Below, in pieces: positions 21,894 to 34,600 of a stretch of DNA of 64,000 nt (position 1 is the stretch's first letter; each line of letters opens with the position of its first letter). Source of the stretch: Dastarcus helophoroides (lineage: Eukaryota > Arthropoda > Insecta > Coleoptera > Bothrideridae); NCBI GenBank assembly GCA_028583605.1, contig CM053334.1:26121226-26185225 (forward strand), read 5' to 3'. A program made the translations under genes and the position numbers. The notes beneath the pieces are model-generated. The model ran no database searches, was not told the DNA's origin, and saw only the letters and a list, made by a program, of their open reading frames with translations.

Positions 21894-22433
21894 TTATATC
21901 ATTTTTTCGTACTGTAACAATTTAAACTTCCTATGAGGTCCCCATCTGTATCCACTTAACTCCCCTGTTTTGGCAATTATCCGATGACATGGAATAAGAT
22001 AAGCAATTCTATTATTACCTATGGCATTTGCAACAGCCCTAACTCCATTTGTCTTTCCTATTACATGAGCAACATCTTGATAACTTGCTGTGGTACCTAT
22101 CTTTACCCGAGCCAGTGCTCGCCATACAGACTTTTGAAATTCTGTACCATTAAGAAGAACTGTTACATCTTCATTATTTTGTGTATCAAAAATAATATCA
22201 ACAATATTTGAAATGAAATGATTATCAATTAGGATGCGAGAATTCGGCCAATATTGTTTAATATGAGCTTGGAATAAATCTAAATCGCTACTGTTAAGAA
22301 ATTCTGCACAGCACACAGCTTTTGATTTATCATCCAAGGCTAAAAAGTAATTTCCGAATTCGGTCGCCTTCATACCAACAACAATGTCAGGTATCGAATT
22401 GAGATTTAAATCCTTTACAATGATATCCTTCAT
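21894..22433 (-). CDS. O6-alkylguanine-DNA alkyltransferase, Ada C-terminal type
   Basis: A suicide DNA-repair protein that moves O6-alkyl groups from guanine to its own cysteine. The single uninterrupted frame of 179 residues starts at an ATG with A at -3. The active site PCHR is at 148-151 with nucleophile Cys149. The DNA-binding helix carries VRAVANAIGNN, with the arginine finger Arg132. The end reads LSGYRWGPHRKFKLL, the signature of bacterial Ada C-terminal domains; animal MGMT usually has a YSGG-type ending. Residues 1-90 match the weakly conserved Ada N-lobe, and no AdaA zinc domain precedes it. It is intronless, whereas the neighbouring genes have five or more exons, and it is flanked by mobile DNA. 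Horizontal transfer from a bacterium, possibly an endosymbiont, is an inference. An old insect-wide paralogue is the alternative. Confidence 0.9.
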   Translation of the reverse strand: MKDIIVKDLNLNSIPDIVVGMKATEFGNYFLALDDKSKAVCCAEFLNSSDLDLFQAHIKQYWPNSRILIDNHFISNIVDIIFDTQNNEDVTVLLNGTEFQKSVWRALARVKIGTTASYQDVAHVIGKTNGVRAVANAIGNNRIAYLIPCHRIIAKTGELSGYRWGPHRKFKLLQYEKMI

Positions 22434-22967
22434 TCTTGCAAATCACTCTACTTGGTTATGGATTTAAAGTTGATTTAAACTGTTCTTTCTTCAGTGAACT
22501 TTATTCACATTAAGGAAAATCCTGTGTGTATATAAGTAAATTGGTGTAAATTCTGTAAATTTCAATTTTATGAAAGTTTAATTAAAGTTGTGATTAACCT
22601 CAAACTTCTTCTTCTTCGCTAATGGCTTTTATCCCTTAGGGATAATTGGCCAGCACATTCTGGGTTGTGGCGGGATACCCAATAAAGGCCTCCTGGGTGG
22701 TACCCATGTCCCTTCCTTGAATTCTTGGTATAATAGATCAAAATAAATTTTTGGGGTGCAGGCTATAATAACAATGTTAATAAACAAATAGCACAACGTA
22801 GGATAGACTTTTCACGCTCAGGGGCAACGGCTGAGCGACTCCACAAAGAAAGTTGCCTCAGTATGTAGAAGAGTGGAGAGGATAAAAGAGGATCTGAAAC
22901 ATAAAGAGGAATTAAAAGATGTTATCAACCGATGCCGAGTAAACCCTTATTGGGTTAGCTACAATTT
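22434..22967. other. Intergenic, repeat-like
   Basis: Presumed promoter side of the alkyltransferase gene. A GC-richer stretch at about 22610-22730 (cccttagggataattggcca, gcgggatacccaataaagg) looks like an old dispersed repeat. The sequence to 22967 may be the 3' UTR of the LINE fragment that follows. No gene recognised. Confidence 0.4.
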
Positions 22968-23240
22968 TTTTTAGTTATGGTATAAAAAATTGATAATCGT
23001 GCGATACGCTTCGTAATTGCCTTCTCTTAATATGCCGGAAATATTCGTCGGTAGTGTGACCCCGGTTTTTGCGATGTCTGAATAAAAGTCTCGATTGTTG
23101 ACTTTGTAGAGAGGACGTTCCAAAAAAATATGATCCATTTTAATTCTCCACATTCACAATTTGGGTTATTTTTTATCCCGATGCGATGTAAATGACCACT
23201 CGTGTTGTTTAGCAACAACAAAAGATAGGCAACTCTTTAT
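22968..23240 (-). mobile_element. LINE C-terminal fragment (Cys-His motif)
   Basis: Two overlapping minus-strand frames, joined by a frameshift near 23125, read LLLLNNTSGHLHRIGIKNNP then NCECGELK and MDHIFLERPLY, ending GNYEAYRTIINFLYHN at the stop (22971). The C-x-C..H pattern after an LHRIG motif is typical of the C-terminal zinc knuckle region of R1/I-type non-LTR retrotransposons. Reverse transcriptase is absent. Confidence 0.7.
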
Positions 23241-23539
23241 ACTAATTTAGAGATGAGCAATCCTGATTCGATCTGATCGGATCGATTAATCCTAGTTTTG
23301 AATTAACTTATTGGCATTCAAATATATTTGATAGATCGATTTTTTTCTAAAAATGTTGCAGGGTTGCCAACGCTGTTTACAGACCAGAGATTTGAAGGTC
23401 ACAGACTATGTCATAGACTTTTGTTTCATTTTTATGATCTATGGTCTGTAATTAATTCCATAGATAAAGTTTTCTCTATGAGCCAGTGTTGTCAGATTCA
23501 CAGAATTTTTTTCAATGTGCTAAACACTAAAGATTAAAA

Positions 23540-23960
23540 GAATATTTTATGAAAAAGATTCAAATATAAAAAATACTTCTTAAAACCGAATTAGTCCCTA
23601 AAGATTTTCATTACTAAAAAACCAAATTTTAAATAAAAACTCAAAACGTATAAAAAGTAATTTGACCCAAATCATTAACTTTTCTAGTTAAAAAGCCGAA
23701 AAGTAAAAATTCAATTCTATTTGTTTCTAGAAAATTTCGACGTCAAACTTGACTTTCTACTGAAGTTTCACTCTTTTTTAAAATGTTATTTAATCTGGAA
23801 ATTTCGATCCTTTTCTCAAAATTTTGAAGTTAGCAGTTTCAAACTTTTTTTATCTCTAAATTTTGGCTTGGAGCTTACGAAAGCTTTTCCAGTTTAAAAT
23901 CGAAATATCTTTATTTTTTCCCATTGCAGAATTTTTGAGGCACAATTGAAGAAATTCGTC
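23540..23960. repeat. Diverged GTCGAAATTTT array upstream of HspBP1
   Basis: Mixed-polarity units (aaaaccaaattttaaataaa, aaaatttcgacgtcaaactt, tcaaaattttgaagttagc) form a roughly 400-bp patch about 300 bp upstream of the HspBP1 start. Directly before it (23255-23400) is a patch rich in GATCGAT/CGATC words. No gene seen. Confidence 0.45.
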
Positions 23961-24258
23961 AAAAAATCTGGCAACGTGATCTATTCTATGATTCATCGAT
24001 CTGAATTTTGAGTTTACATTGAAAGGTAAAATTTTTGAATTATATTCGCTTCGTATTGCATAAATATTTTACTCTTAGCATTTTTCCACAAGAAAAATCC
24101 TCACATTGATTTAAAAATATTCGGACGAAACACCTTTAAAAATAGTAAGTATTTTTTTTTCGAAATTGTTCTAGAATGTTAGGTTAAGATCTGTTGTTTA
24201 TCCATATATGTGTTTATCATATTCTGTTGTTGACCAAACTATATTATAGGTTTCGAAA

Positions 24259-26134
24259 ATGCCTGGCGTAGGAGATAAAGAATCAAAAGAAAATGAAGAT
24301 GAAATACTGCAGCCAAGACAGCCAACAAGCCTTCAAGGGTTACTTAAATTTTCCATGGAAGCAACAAAGAATGAAGATGCTCCTGGGTTAAGTCAGGTGC
24401 AACCAATGGATCCAGAGGTAAGCGATCAATGTGGTAAAAAAGGCACAAATGTTTTATAAATATTGAAATTTTCATATTAGCTTGTATTTAAGACTGGGGT
24501 TGCTACTTGTCGTGGTTACATTATCTAAAAATAGAGTAACAAATTATGAAAAATTGGTTTTGTCTTTCAGAAAAAATTATTAACTTTTGAACCAATCAAC
24601 TTCAAGAGGTAATAATTAAAATTAGGATTAATCGTTGTGTTTTTTAGAGGAGACATTTTTTGGAGGAAGCTATTAAATCCATGACAGTTGATGTTATTGA
24701 ATTATTACAAAAGCAAATTAAAACACTTCAAGCTGTTGAATCTTTGAGAGAATCTGAAGACGTTACTCCATACCAAGAAGCCATATTAACTATTTTGGAT
24801 TATGTGGATCAAATTGATACTGCAAATGGTAATAGTCTTACGATTTTAAGTTTTTGTTTCGCTTAATTTTCCCTACCAATGTGAAATAATTGTGTATCCA
24901 ATGATTGATTGAAACTACAGTGATGTCAGCTTGTGACGAAGAAGGGATGGAAGAAATTTGCTCTTTACAAGTGGAGTTTGGAATAAATGATAAGTGCTAA
25001 TTAACACATCTATAATCATACTTTAATCTGTACCTTGCAGACTAGTTCATTATAAGCAAAAGTTCATAATAAGTGGTTTTGTTATAAGTGGGCATTACTG
25101 AATTATTACCTGCATACATTTATTGTAGTTTGTTTCTTGTGAAGTGTGTAATTTTGCTTTTCAGATTTCCATAAAATTGGGGGTTTTATGATTCTTAAAC
25201 CATGTCTTAAGAGCAAACATGCTAAAATAAGAGCTGGAGGATGTAACATCATAGCTGAGCTGTGCCAGAATAATCCTTACTGTCAGAAGGTTGTAGTTGA
25301 CAATGAATTTATTCCACTGCTTTTGCACATATTAGAGACAGACCCAGATACACAAGTGGCACTTAAATGTTTATATGCAATAAGTGGTAAGAAAATTAAT
25401 ACCATAGTTTAAGTATTACAAAACTATCTGATTGCCAAAAGAATACTTTAATCAGCTACTAGTATTAACTAACTAGATATCGATTAATGTAATAAAACAA
25501 TGCAACAAAATAACTTTGTACTTATAGGTCATTACAATTAATAACAGTTAAATGTCTTATGACACTCTTTGAAATCTAATTTCCTAATCTGTTTTCTTTC
25601 AGCCATTGTTAGGGATTATTTCGATGGATTTTCCCAATTGTTGCATTATGAAGGTTTAAGTGTTTTATTAAAAGCCCTTAAAAGGGAGGATGATGATAAA
25701 TTCCGCATCAAAACTGCTTTTCTCCTGTCATCTTTGTGCAGATGTCAACCTGATCTCAAAAGTATGTTTGACATAATTGTACTAATTGATTTTTCCGCAT
25801 TAGTTTTGTTTTTAGGAAGAATTATATTTTTGAATTATATTCCCACATTAATTGAGTTAATATCTCAAGAACGGAAACCGAGTCATGAATATCTAATTTC
25901 TTTTTTGACATCACTGTTAGAAGATAACCCATCAGCCGCGAATGATTGTAAAAATGCACACCCTGACTTTAAAGGAACGCTTCTTAATTATGTAGAATCT
26001 ATTAAAGACAAAGAAGAATATTTGGTATGATATATTTATGTTACCACGTCACTTTACGTAATTGATGATTTTTGAAATTTTAGGAAGAAAAGGAGAATTG
26101 CAAAAGACTCTTGCATTTGATATATGGTGTATAA
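24259..26134 (+). CDS. HSPBP1: HspBP1-like Hsp70 nucleotide exchange factor
   Basis: Armadillo-type cofactor (HspBP1/Fes1 family) that releases ADP from Hsp70 in the cytosol. Six exons give 326 residues: 24259-24417, 24648-24828, 25165-25386, 25603-25761, 25816-26024, 26084-26134, all with consistent phases and GT..AG borders. The N-terminus LQGLLKFSMEATKNED corresponds to the short helix that contacts Hsp70. Exons 2-5 carry the armadillo repeats, with HFLEEAIKSM, ILDYVDQIDTANDFHKIGG, LKCLYAISAIVRDYFDGF and IKTAFLLSSLC matching the family in order. The acceptor-like attatag at 24243-24249, ten bases before the ATG, suggests an upstream 5' UTR exon. Intron 2 holds a pogo-like remnant. Length fits the family (about 320-360) and no frame breaks were seen. 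Confidence 0.92.
24915..25092. mobile_element. Pogo/Tigger-like remnant in HspBP1 intron 2
   Basis: A possible transposase scrap (atgtcagcttgtgacgaaga, MSACDEEG) is followed by a terminus reading ..GTTATAAGTGGGCATTACTG on the plus strand. On the minus strand that is a CAGTAATGCCCACTTATAAC end. Similar TATAACGAACC-type ends occur at 21558-21822 and 58396-59033. The opposite end was not found. Confidence 0.5.
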
Positions 26135-26219
26135 ATAAGTCTAAGGATGTAAGTTTTGTATTCTTATGTATTTATTTGTCAATAAATAATTGCACACTAA
26201 AAATGTCAAAATATCTTAA

Positions 26220-27900
26220 GTTTTTTACACAGAGATAACCGCTTCTTAAATATAAGAAATATAAAGTCGAAATTTTGAAACTAAATTAGAAACTGATGAT
26301 TGAAAGCTGAGAAAAAAATCGAAATCTCCTCTGTAAGTTGAAACGAGAAAATAGTTCTTAAAATGTAAAGTACAAGTTTCGTATTTGAGTTTACAAAAGA
26401 GACCTGCATGAGTTAGTAGGCATTATCCGATTACAGTAAACATACTCGTTTTATAAGTACAATGATGCTGATTAAAGTAATCGTGACGTCATGGGACGAG
26501 TATGAGTAGTAATCGGCATGGTTAAAATAAAGAGCATAAACCCTTGGAGAACACAAATAATATTATCCTGACATATTTATAACCAATAGGCACTGCAAAA
26601 CGAATACATCTGCAAACAAAGAAGTACAAAAGCAAAAATAACAATAAAACACGATCCAGGCGGATAAATATAAGATTAAATAAATTTTATTAAATGCACA
26701 TTTGACAGCAAGGATATTTGAAAGTCACATCACATGTGCACGATTACAAATGAGTATTTCGGTACGATGCTGCGATGCAACTGATGCCAACTCCCCGATG
26801 ACATCTACTATACAACAAGAAAAAATTTTAACAGAAGTCTTAATACCTTGGAAAAAATCGAAATTTCAAAAATATAGTACAAATCTAGAAAAAGTCGAAA
26901 TTTAAAATCTGATACAGTAAGAGAAAATATAAAAATTGAAATTGTTAATTTAAGAAGAGTCGAATTTTCAAAAAATAACTCGAAATTTTGAGATTTAAAG
27001 AATTGAAATTTTAAGATTAAATGATTCAACATTTTTACATCATTAGAAAGCTCTAAATTTCGAATTTAAAAGTAGAAAGTAGTTTAAAAAAACCTTGAAT
27101 TCTTAAAATCACTCTCAATATTCATTTCAAACAAAAAAGTTAAATTTTCTTTAAAATTTTGAAAATATTTAGAAATTTAAAGAATATGTTCTCAAAATGT
27201 TTACCATTTTGGAAACCAAACTGAAAATTCTACATGACCGTTTAAAAAATGTATTTCAGAAAGGATTTACTTTAGGTGGCGGTTTTTTAAATTCTGATTT
27301 TTTTTCTTTTTAAACTGAAATTTTTAACAATTTTAAAATTATCACTCTTTTTCGAAAAAAGATCATTATTTCTAAAATATATAAGCTAAGAGATTGACTG
27401 AAAATGTTGAAATTTATTTTTAAAATCAAGTTGCGAAAAAAAGTTAGAATAAATCAAAATTTTGAGAACATATTCGCAGAAAAGCTTAAAAAAATCTAAA
27501 TGCATAAAAACAACAAATTCAAACTCAAAATTTCTTGAAAAAAAAAAGACAAATGTTTAAGTTTTGAGAAAAAGTTTAAAATTTTGGTACAACATTAAGC
27601 TTAAATATTCGACTTTTTAAACCCGAAATTTGCTGACATATCAAGTTTTTTTTTTAAACACGAAACTTTCTAGGCAAACTTAACAAACACCTAAAGAAAC
27701 GTATCAAAAGATAAAACTCGAAATTTGGCGAGTTTTTTTAAATTTATTTTTAAAATTTTAATTTGTTTTCTCAACATAACTTTAACCTCTATTACTTTAA
27801 CAAACAATATTTAAAATTACAAATTAAAATACTTGACCCGTTTCTTGATTCTTTCTTCTATAAAAATTTTGACTTGTTCTCAAAATTGAAAAAAATTAGA
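26220..27900. repeat. GTCGAAATTTT array, mixed polarity
   Basis: A-rich units dominate 26820-27240 (gaaatttcaaaaatatagta). T-rich patches appear near 27290-27350 and 27600-27760. The block 26390-26700 is different, non-array sequence, possibly an inserted element (gcattatccgattacagtaa / ctgcaaaacg). Reading frames here are K/F/N-rich and not protein-like. Confidence 0.65.
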
Positions 27901-28019
27901 AAAAATCCCAGTTTAAATGGGAAAATTTCACGAAAAAATTTATTGCTGAAAAAATATCTTGATTTGTTGGCTTTGAAGCATTCTATCGTAGAAAAAAAAT
28001 GGGAAATCGTAGCTAGACA

Positions 28020-28097
28020 GTCTTTAAAAATATCGCCTCTCTTGGTTAGCCGCCCTTGTGCGGCGAACAACCTGCACACCTACACACAGTGGCCCTG
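28020..28097. repeat. Second copy of the GGCCCTG-ended transposon terminus
   Basis: GC-rich sequence (ccgcccttgtgcggcgaaca, acctgcacacctacacacag) closely matching 15058-15138 and ending ..GTGGCCCTG. Same orientation as the 15.1-kb copy. Confidence 0.5.
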
Positions 28098-28099
28098 AT

Positions 28100-31000
28100 C
28101 ATGTTGAAAAAAACGTCAGATTATAAAAAGGCAAATATCATGTTAAAATGGATATTTGATTAAAAAAACAAACTTTATATAATACTTGTATATTACGACC
28201 GAATACTGTATACAATGTCTAGATTCACAAGACATAAGCGTTCTATTTAACTAGAAAAATATATTGTAGATGGCACTTTTACACATAAAATACTTACAAG
28301 GAAGTCAGAGCTAAACTTACTATTTATAACACAATGTTTTTAGCTTTCATATAAATAACTGCCAAACTTTAATTAAATAAAGAACACAAAGGCAAAAAAA
28401 CAAATTTTAATCTAAGTCATGCATTCTGATATTTTCCAAAATTTGGGAAAATTTAATCCAATTCTCTGAAAAAAACTGGATCAAATTTTGTTAAATTGCA
28501 GAGAATACCCAAATATACATAGGAATATATCAAACAAACTAACTAATGTAAATTAATACTAAGGTTTCATTTATGGAAAATATACTTTCCTCTCTATTCT
28601 ATTATACAAATACGATTGTTCATGTTCTTTATACAAATATTAGAGTATGGCACCTAAAAAGTGGTGTCTCTGTTTTTTATTCTGATGGGGATAACAAATT
28701 TGACTTTTGCTTTTATCAAAAATACATCTGAATACATTTTTGATAGAAGCATTATGTGTGGGAGCAATATACATTAACTATGAGGTTATCTGGTTCTATG
28801 TCGTCAATATAGTATACTTTTATATAACGTGGATAGGTCAACTATATGAAAATTGTGGAAATCTCGAAATCAAATTATTAACTCGCGCGTTTAAAAATAA
28901 AAAACCTTTTTTGGTTACTTCCACACTGACTTGAGATTTCTAAAATAACATCAAAAATTAGAAATTTGGGATAAGCTGCCATGATGAAAACAGTCTAAAA
29001 ACCTTTGGTATTAAGTAACTCTGCATTGGAAGCCAACTTACTAAAATGTATATATGACACAATGATAATAAATAATGTGATGTTAAAAAATGAGATACTA
29101 CAAAAATATCACTGGTTGTAGGAGATAAAAATAGTCATAAGTTAAACTAAAATAATTCATTAAGTATCTTAATCTGGATCTAATACTTAAGAACGTAATT
29201 TACAGCCTAGATATTTAGGATGGCGCTACTTACAAATATATTGCAAGAAACTTAAACTATACAACGAGCTGAATAATGCCACAAATCTGATGCTGAGCAT
29301 ACAGTGTCGACTAAAATTGTTGGTTTCACACAGCATCGGCAATAAATAATTATACTTTAATACTGATCTATTAAGCAAATATGAGCACGACTAATTGAGT
29401 AAATAAGTCAATAGATCAGTCGAAATGTGTGCATGCACTTTGAAAATGTTTAACTCCCTCAAGATTAATAATTTTGCCTTTTCTGACAAATATTTTGTGT
29501 CGTACAGGATTGGATAAATAATCTCCAATTGGATTTATTGAACATCGAAACATCATATGCGAACAAGTACCTGAAAAACATATCAAAAAATGACAGTAAG
29601 GGGCAAATATTTTATGGATCCTGTTAGAGTATTTAGGATAAATAATGACATAGCGCCTTTAGGACAAGATTAATAATTAAAGAGGAAGGATTAACTAAGC
29701 TTAGGAAAATTGAAAATAAGGATACCACGCATTTGTAGAATTTTGGTCCTGTTAATCAAAAGATGGCTTAATGTGTGAAAATTTTTATAGAAAACGTCTT
29801 CATTCTTGCCAAATCTCATTTTGTTTTAAATTGCTATTTCTCATAACACAGATGACTTGGATAGAAGAATTGAAATCTTATAATTTCAGCAAATTGATGA
29901 TTGTTTGGGATTTGTTTAGCAGAGACAATTGAAATTTCAGATTTTTGTATTAAATACGTTCCACTTCACACACAAAGTGCATACACACATAACTTTTTAA
30001 ATTTATATTCTCACTCAAATATGTTCTTACATTAAATAGAATGAAATGGCAGCCTTACAAATACTAAAAACTAAAAATAAAAAATACTTGGTCACCACCG
30101 TTTTATAGTATTAAGAACAGACTAGTATAGTTGTCGATTTGAGTTCATTTTTCCATAATATCAGTTTTGTACAAAGATAAATCTAAATCATTTATTTATA
30201 TAATGCATGATTGCTAAATTTCTACACATTTCCTTACACAATCAAGTATTACAAAGACCAATGCTAACTTAAGTAATAAAAAAGTAAATAATCTATATTC
30301 TAAAAGTCAATTCAATAAAGTGTAATATACAGGAGATCAATTCTTTACACTTTTATAAAAAAAAAACAAAGAAAAGAGAAGGAGAATAAAGAAACAATAA
30401 AAATACTTTAGCACACTAAAAATAACACAATAAAAAATCAGTCTTTTACATTTGTACAAAAAAACGACAAAATAAATACGAATATAAAAAATTGACCCTG
30501 TATATATAAATTAATAAAAATTCGCAAAGTATTTGATTACTTTTTTATAAAATTCAGTTCAAAATATATTTTCATTTTAACAAAAGTTGACACATTTTAG
30601 TTTTTGTCTGAATATTTGTATGAAAATAGAACTTTTTCAAAGATAACAAACGTGAAAAATAATGTTTTATAATTTGCTAACAGAGAGCAAATAAATGGCG
30701 AAATAAGTATTTGGAACCTTCAAGATCCTATCCGAGCTATTTAAAGCTTTTAAAATCTTATTTCACCTTCAATATAGGTAAGAAAAACGATCAAAGTGCA
30801 CCCACCCCCAAGAAATGACTTTCTTAAGTGCTTGTATTACATTGTTATTGTTATGTGTTAAAAATCTTTAATTGATTACTTCTATCATCTTATTTAATAA
30901 CCAAATAAGTAGTGAAAGTACCTACAACGCCGCACAGGCGAAGCTAAATGATAAGGATTTTGTCTGTCTGAAAGTATTTACCTTCGAATATCAAGCTATT

Positions 31001-31641
31001 GCACAATAAGTTATGCCTGGTCCACAACGCAAATTGCTTTTCATACTTGTTTAGTGGCAAGATTAATCAATCATCTGCCTAATTTACTTATAATTAACGT
31101 ATATTATTTTATAGTCGACCTTTTTATTTGAACAAAAGCAAAGTAGTAGCCTCATACAGATCCAAAACATTTAGAACCTGAAGGGTAGAGAAAATGTGAA
31201 TCAAAGTTTACCTTAATTTTCATTATTGTAAACAAAATACTGTCAAAACTAACTTAAAACTTAGGAAACTATTTAAAGCGAAACAGTGTGACAGTTACAA
31301 ATTAATCGAATCATACTCACTAATCAACAAAAAAAGAAATAAATCTGTCAACAGATAGAAAAAAATGTTACCACTTAAAACTTATTAATCTAAAAATTAT
31401 GGGTTTCTTTTTTTTAGCAAATTATTAAAAACCCTAAAAAGTGTATGTAATTGTAAAATGAAAAGGGCATGTAAATAAATATATCATCTAAAAGGCATCT
31501 GCCATTTTCTTATATATCAGTTGTGCAGTAATTCTAGTTTCTCAAAAATTCCAAATACTCCATTTTCGAAATCACGAGAAAAATTGAGCATAACTCAAAT
31601 AATAAATGCTTTTTTCGGAAATAATACCACTCAATGAATAT
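28100..31641. other. AT-rich gene-free stretch, probable 3' UTR of the BTB gene
   Basis: About 3.5 kb between the array and the stop codon of the minus-strand BTB gene. Composition is AT-rich but not array-like, and no open frame looks real. Long 3' UTRs are usual for BTB transcription factors, so part of this is probably transcribed from the minus strand; the polyadenylation site cannot be chosen by eye. Confidence 0.45.
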
Positions 31642-34600
31642 TTACTTAAGTTTCGAAACGCCTAACGCTGGTAACTTATAATGAACGATATGGTAAGGCG
31701 GTCCTATGGGACTAGTATTACCGGGAGAATTGTAACTGGTAGTCACAGGCATACTAAATGGCATTCCCATAGGACCAGAGCATGCCCTGCCCCTTTTACG
31801 CCTCGGAAGAATACCTTTCCTTGCCATATAAAATCGTATCGTCGATATCGGTATGTTAAATTGATCACTTACAGTTTGAAACGTTTGTCCTCTAGTTATA
31901 CATTCAGCTGCTCTCCTTAATTCCTCGTCCGATCGTCTGATACGTTTTGTGGCAGAACCTAAATATTTAAAATATGAAATTACTCTATTACTGCGAAAAT
32001 GAAATCAAACCTGAAGCGGCATCATAATGGCAAGACACGTTCGCAATCGCTGCAAAAGCTGGACTTTTCATATCACCTGTGTTGACAGGACCATCTTCCT
32101 CCATAAACTCTGTATCCAATAAGTCACCTTCGCCGTCATAATAAGAGTCGTCACCTTCTTCTTCTTTTGTTTCAGTCTCATCAACTGTAAATAGCAATAT
32201 AAAGATTAATTAGAAATTAATCTAAAAACTGAAAAATTAGAGTTTTCAGTTTCGATACTGCAGCAGGGAGACGGACAATTTGGAGAAAAAGGCTTAAAAC
32301 AGCAGACATATTTTATAAATCTAGGACAGACGTTCCGTTAAAATAAAAGAGAATGCATAAGTGGACTATTTTCAAATGAAATTAAATTTCTGAAACACTT
32401 AAAATGGAACAATAAGTTGGCCATGGATGTATATCAACAGGGCTTCGAACAGTAATTTTTTTCGTTTCGGTGTTCGGTCCGGAAAAAAATTATATCAGTT
32501 CAGTTCCGGCTTTCGTTCAGACAAAAAAACCGGTTTTCGGTGAACGTCCGATCCGAAGCCCTGTATATCAGATATGAAGCTTCAAAAGTTGCTGTTCAGA
32601 ACAAACATTAAGTCGGGTAAAATTAGAAATCAAAGCAATATCGAGTCGACAATTCGAAATTAAAATCTAAGGCATGACACACGCAGAAAAAACAATACAG
32701 GTTTAGTAAAAACGTTTTGCTCTAGCCTAAAGGACAATGCAACGCTCGACGTCGAACAGCTTGACTATGACTAAATAGGTCTAAATGTGCTTTAAGACAT
32801 GAAACTAATCAATCTTTTTTACGATAATAGCTTGGCTATCGAAACGCCTTAGAGCAAGTGTTGTGTTTTTATTTTTATTTTTCTTGGTTTCTAGGGATGA
32901 GAATTGTATATCAATTTTTGAAGATAAGCAAGAACCAATCGGTTCCACAAAAAAAATAATATGTAACAGTGGCGGCTGGTGCTAATAAAATTTGAGGGTT
33001 GCAAAGAGACATTTGCAAAGATGTGCCGAAATTGGAAATTTTAAATTAAGCTGGAGGAATTAAGAGATATTTAGGATTTTAAATTGATATATGTTATACA
33101 TATATAGTATATTGCTAAATTTCCCCTTTTTTATATTCTCAGAAAAAGAAGAGGAAGTTCATATGACGGACGATCTTTGGCAGCTGAAAATTTATCAATA
33201 ACTTTTTACTGAAGTCGAATATTCCTTGGATTAAGTCTTTTTCTTTGAAGACATCGTTAATGCGGACAATCTTTCCAGACACAATGTATTTTTTTTTAGT
33301 TTTTATTCTTTCCAGACTTGAGAAGCACCAATCTGTTTCAGCAGGAGCCATTGGGATAGTTATCAGGATTTTTAAAAGATTTAGTTTCACTAAACTCACT
33401 GTTTTCTGAAATAATGTTATAGAGTACAAGTAAACCAAAAGCCAATTTAAACTTTTCTGTTTCGTAAATTACGGTTAGTTTAGTTCTTAGTTTTGTAAAT
33501 TAAAAAATGGATGAACCTTAGCGGTTTCTTTAAAATTCTTTTCGGAAAAAGTGATTCTATGATGGTTAAACTCTTCAGAAAAAAATAAGGTTGCTGCAAT
33601 TAAAAGGCCAGTGAAGCTGAATCGTTCTTTAGCTTAGCAGATAACAATGTCGCATAGGTACTTCTTTAGCTTCGTGAACTACTTCTGTTAAAACTTCAGC
33701 TTTTTACAAAACACCGTCTGCACAATATTTAAGTCTGGAATAGGTCATCCAGGTCGCTTAATTTCCATTTTTTTCGACACAGATCGGTTACAGAATGGCT
33801 GTGGAATTAAACTTTGCACTGAATTCATTTTTATTTGGGTTTCAAGACTCGCAACATTGCCCGATGACAGATTATAATAGCGAATCGATATTTGGTTTGC
33901 ACCCACAAGTACACCTAATGCTTGCTTATGGGCAAGTATTTTAAGCGAACAAAATATGAGTTAAGGCACAGGTGCATATGTGTAAAGCAAAGTTTGGAGT
34001 CTAGCCTGCAAACTTTGCAAACCATGGACCCAATATGTCGTCAAAAGCTTACGAATCGGCGGAATCCGCAATATTCAGCAGTATGTTTGGTAGCGATAAA
34101 TCCAGAGACTATACAGTTTCTCTATGGATGAATCTGTTATCAATAAACATAAAGAACAATTTACTTTCTTTTTTATCTCTGCCTTTTTTTGGAGGTTGCG
34201 CAAACCTGCAAACCTTAGCACTAGCCGCCACTGATATGTTATAATAATCAGTACTTAATTTACACTGAAGTAGCAACATGGAACACCCTTAGTCAAAAAC
34301 ATTTTTGCTCTTTCTGTGTGTGTCAAATTGAATCAATATTGCTCATCTGGTTAGAACAACTCAACAACTCAACAGAAAACATATCTTATGCAGACTCTGG
34401 CAGTGAAGTTTTGTTCTTTTTAATTTTGAAGCTACAAAAAACATCCATAATTGATGATGTTTGCTAAACATTCACCTTTAATCTGAAGTCCATCATTGGA
34501 ATCAGATTCGGAAGAAGATTGATTGGTGCCACCTTCAACTTCTTCTGGTTTTTCTTCCTTTACAGTGCCGTTTTCTTCTTTGGGAGACACGGAGGTTGGT

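Noticed and set aside
26390..26700. Possible inserted element within an array
   Set aside because: The sequence differs from its surroundings, but I could not find inverted ends or target duplications good enough to define it.
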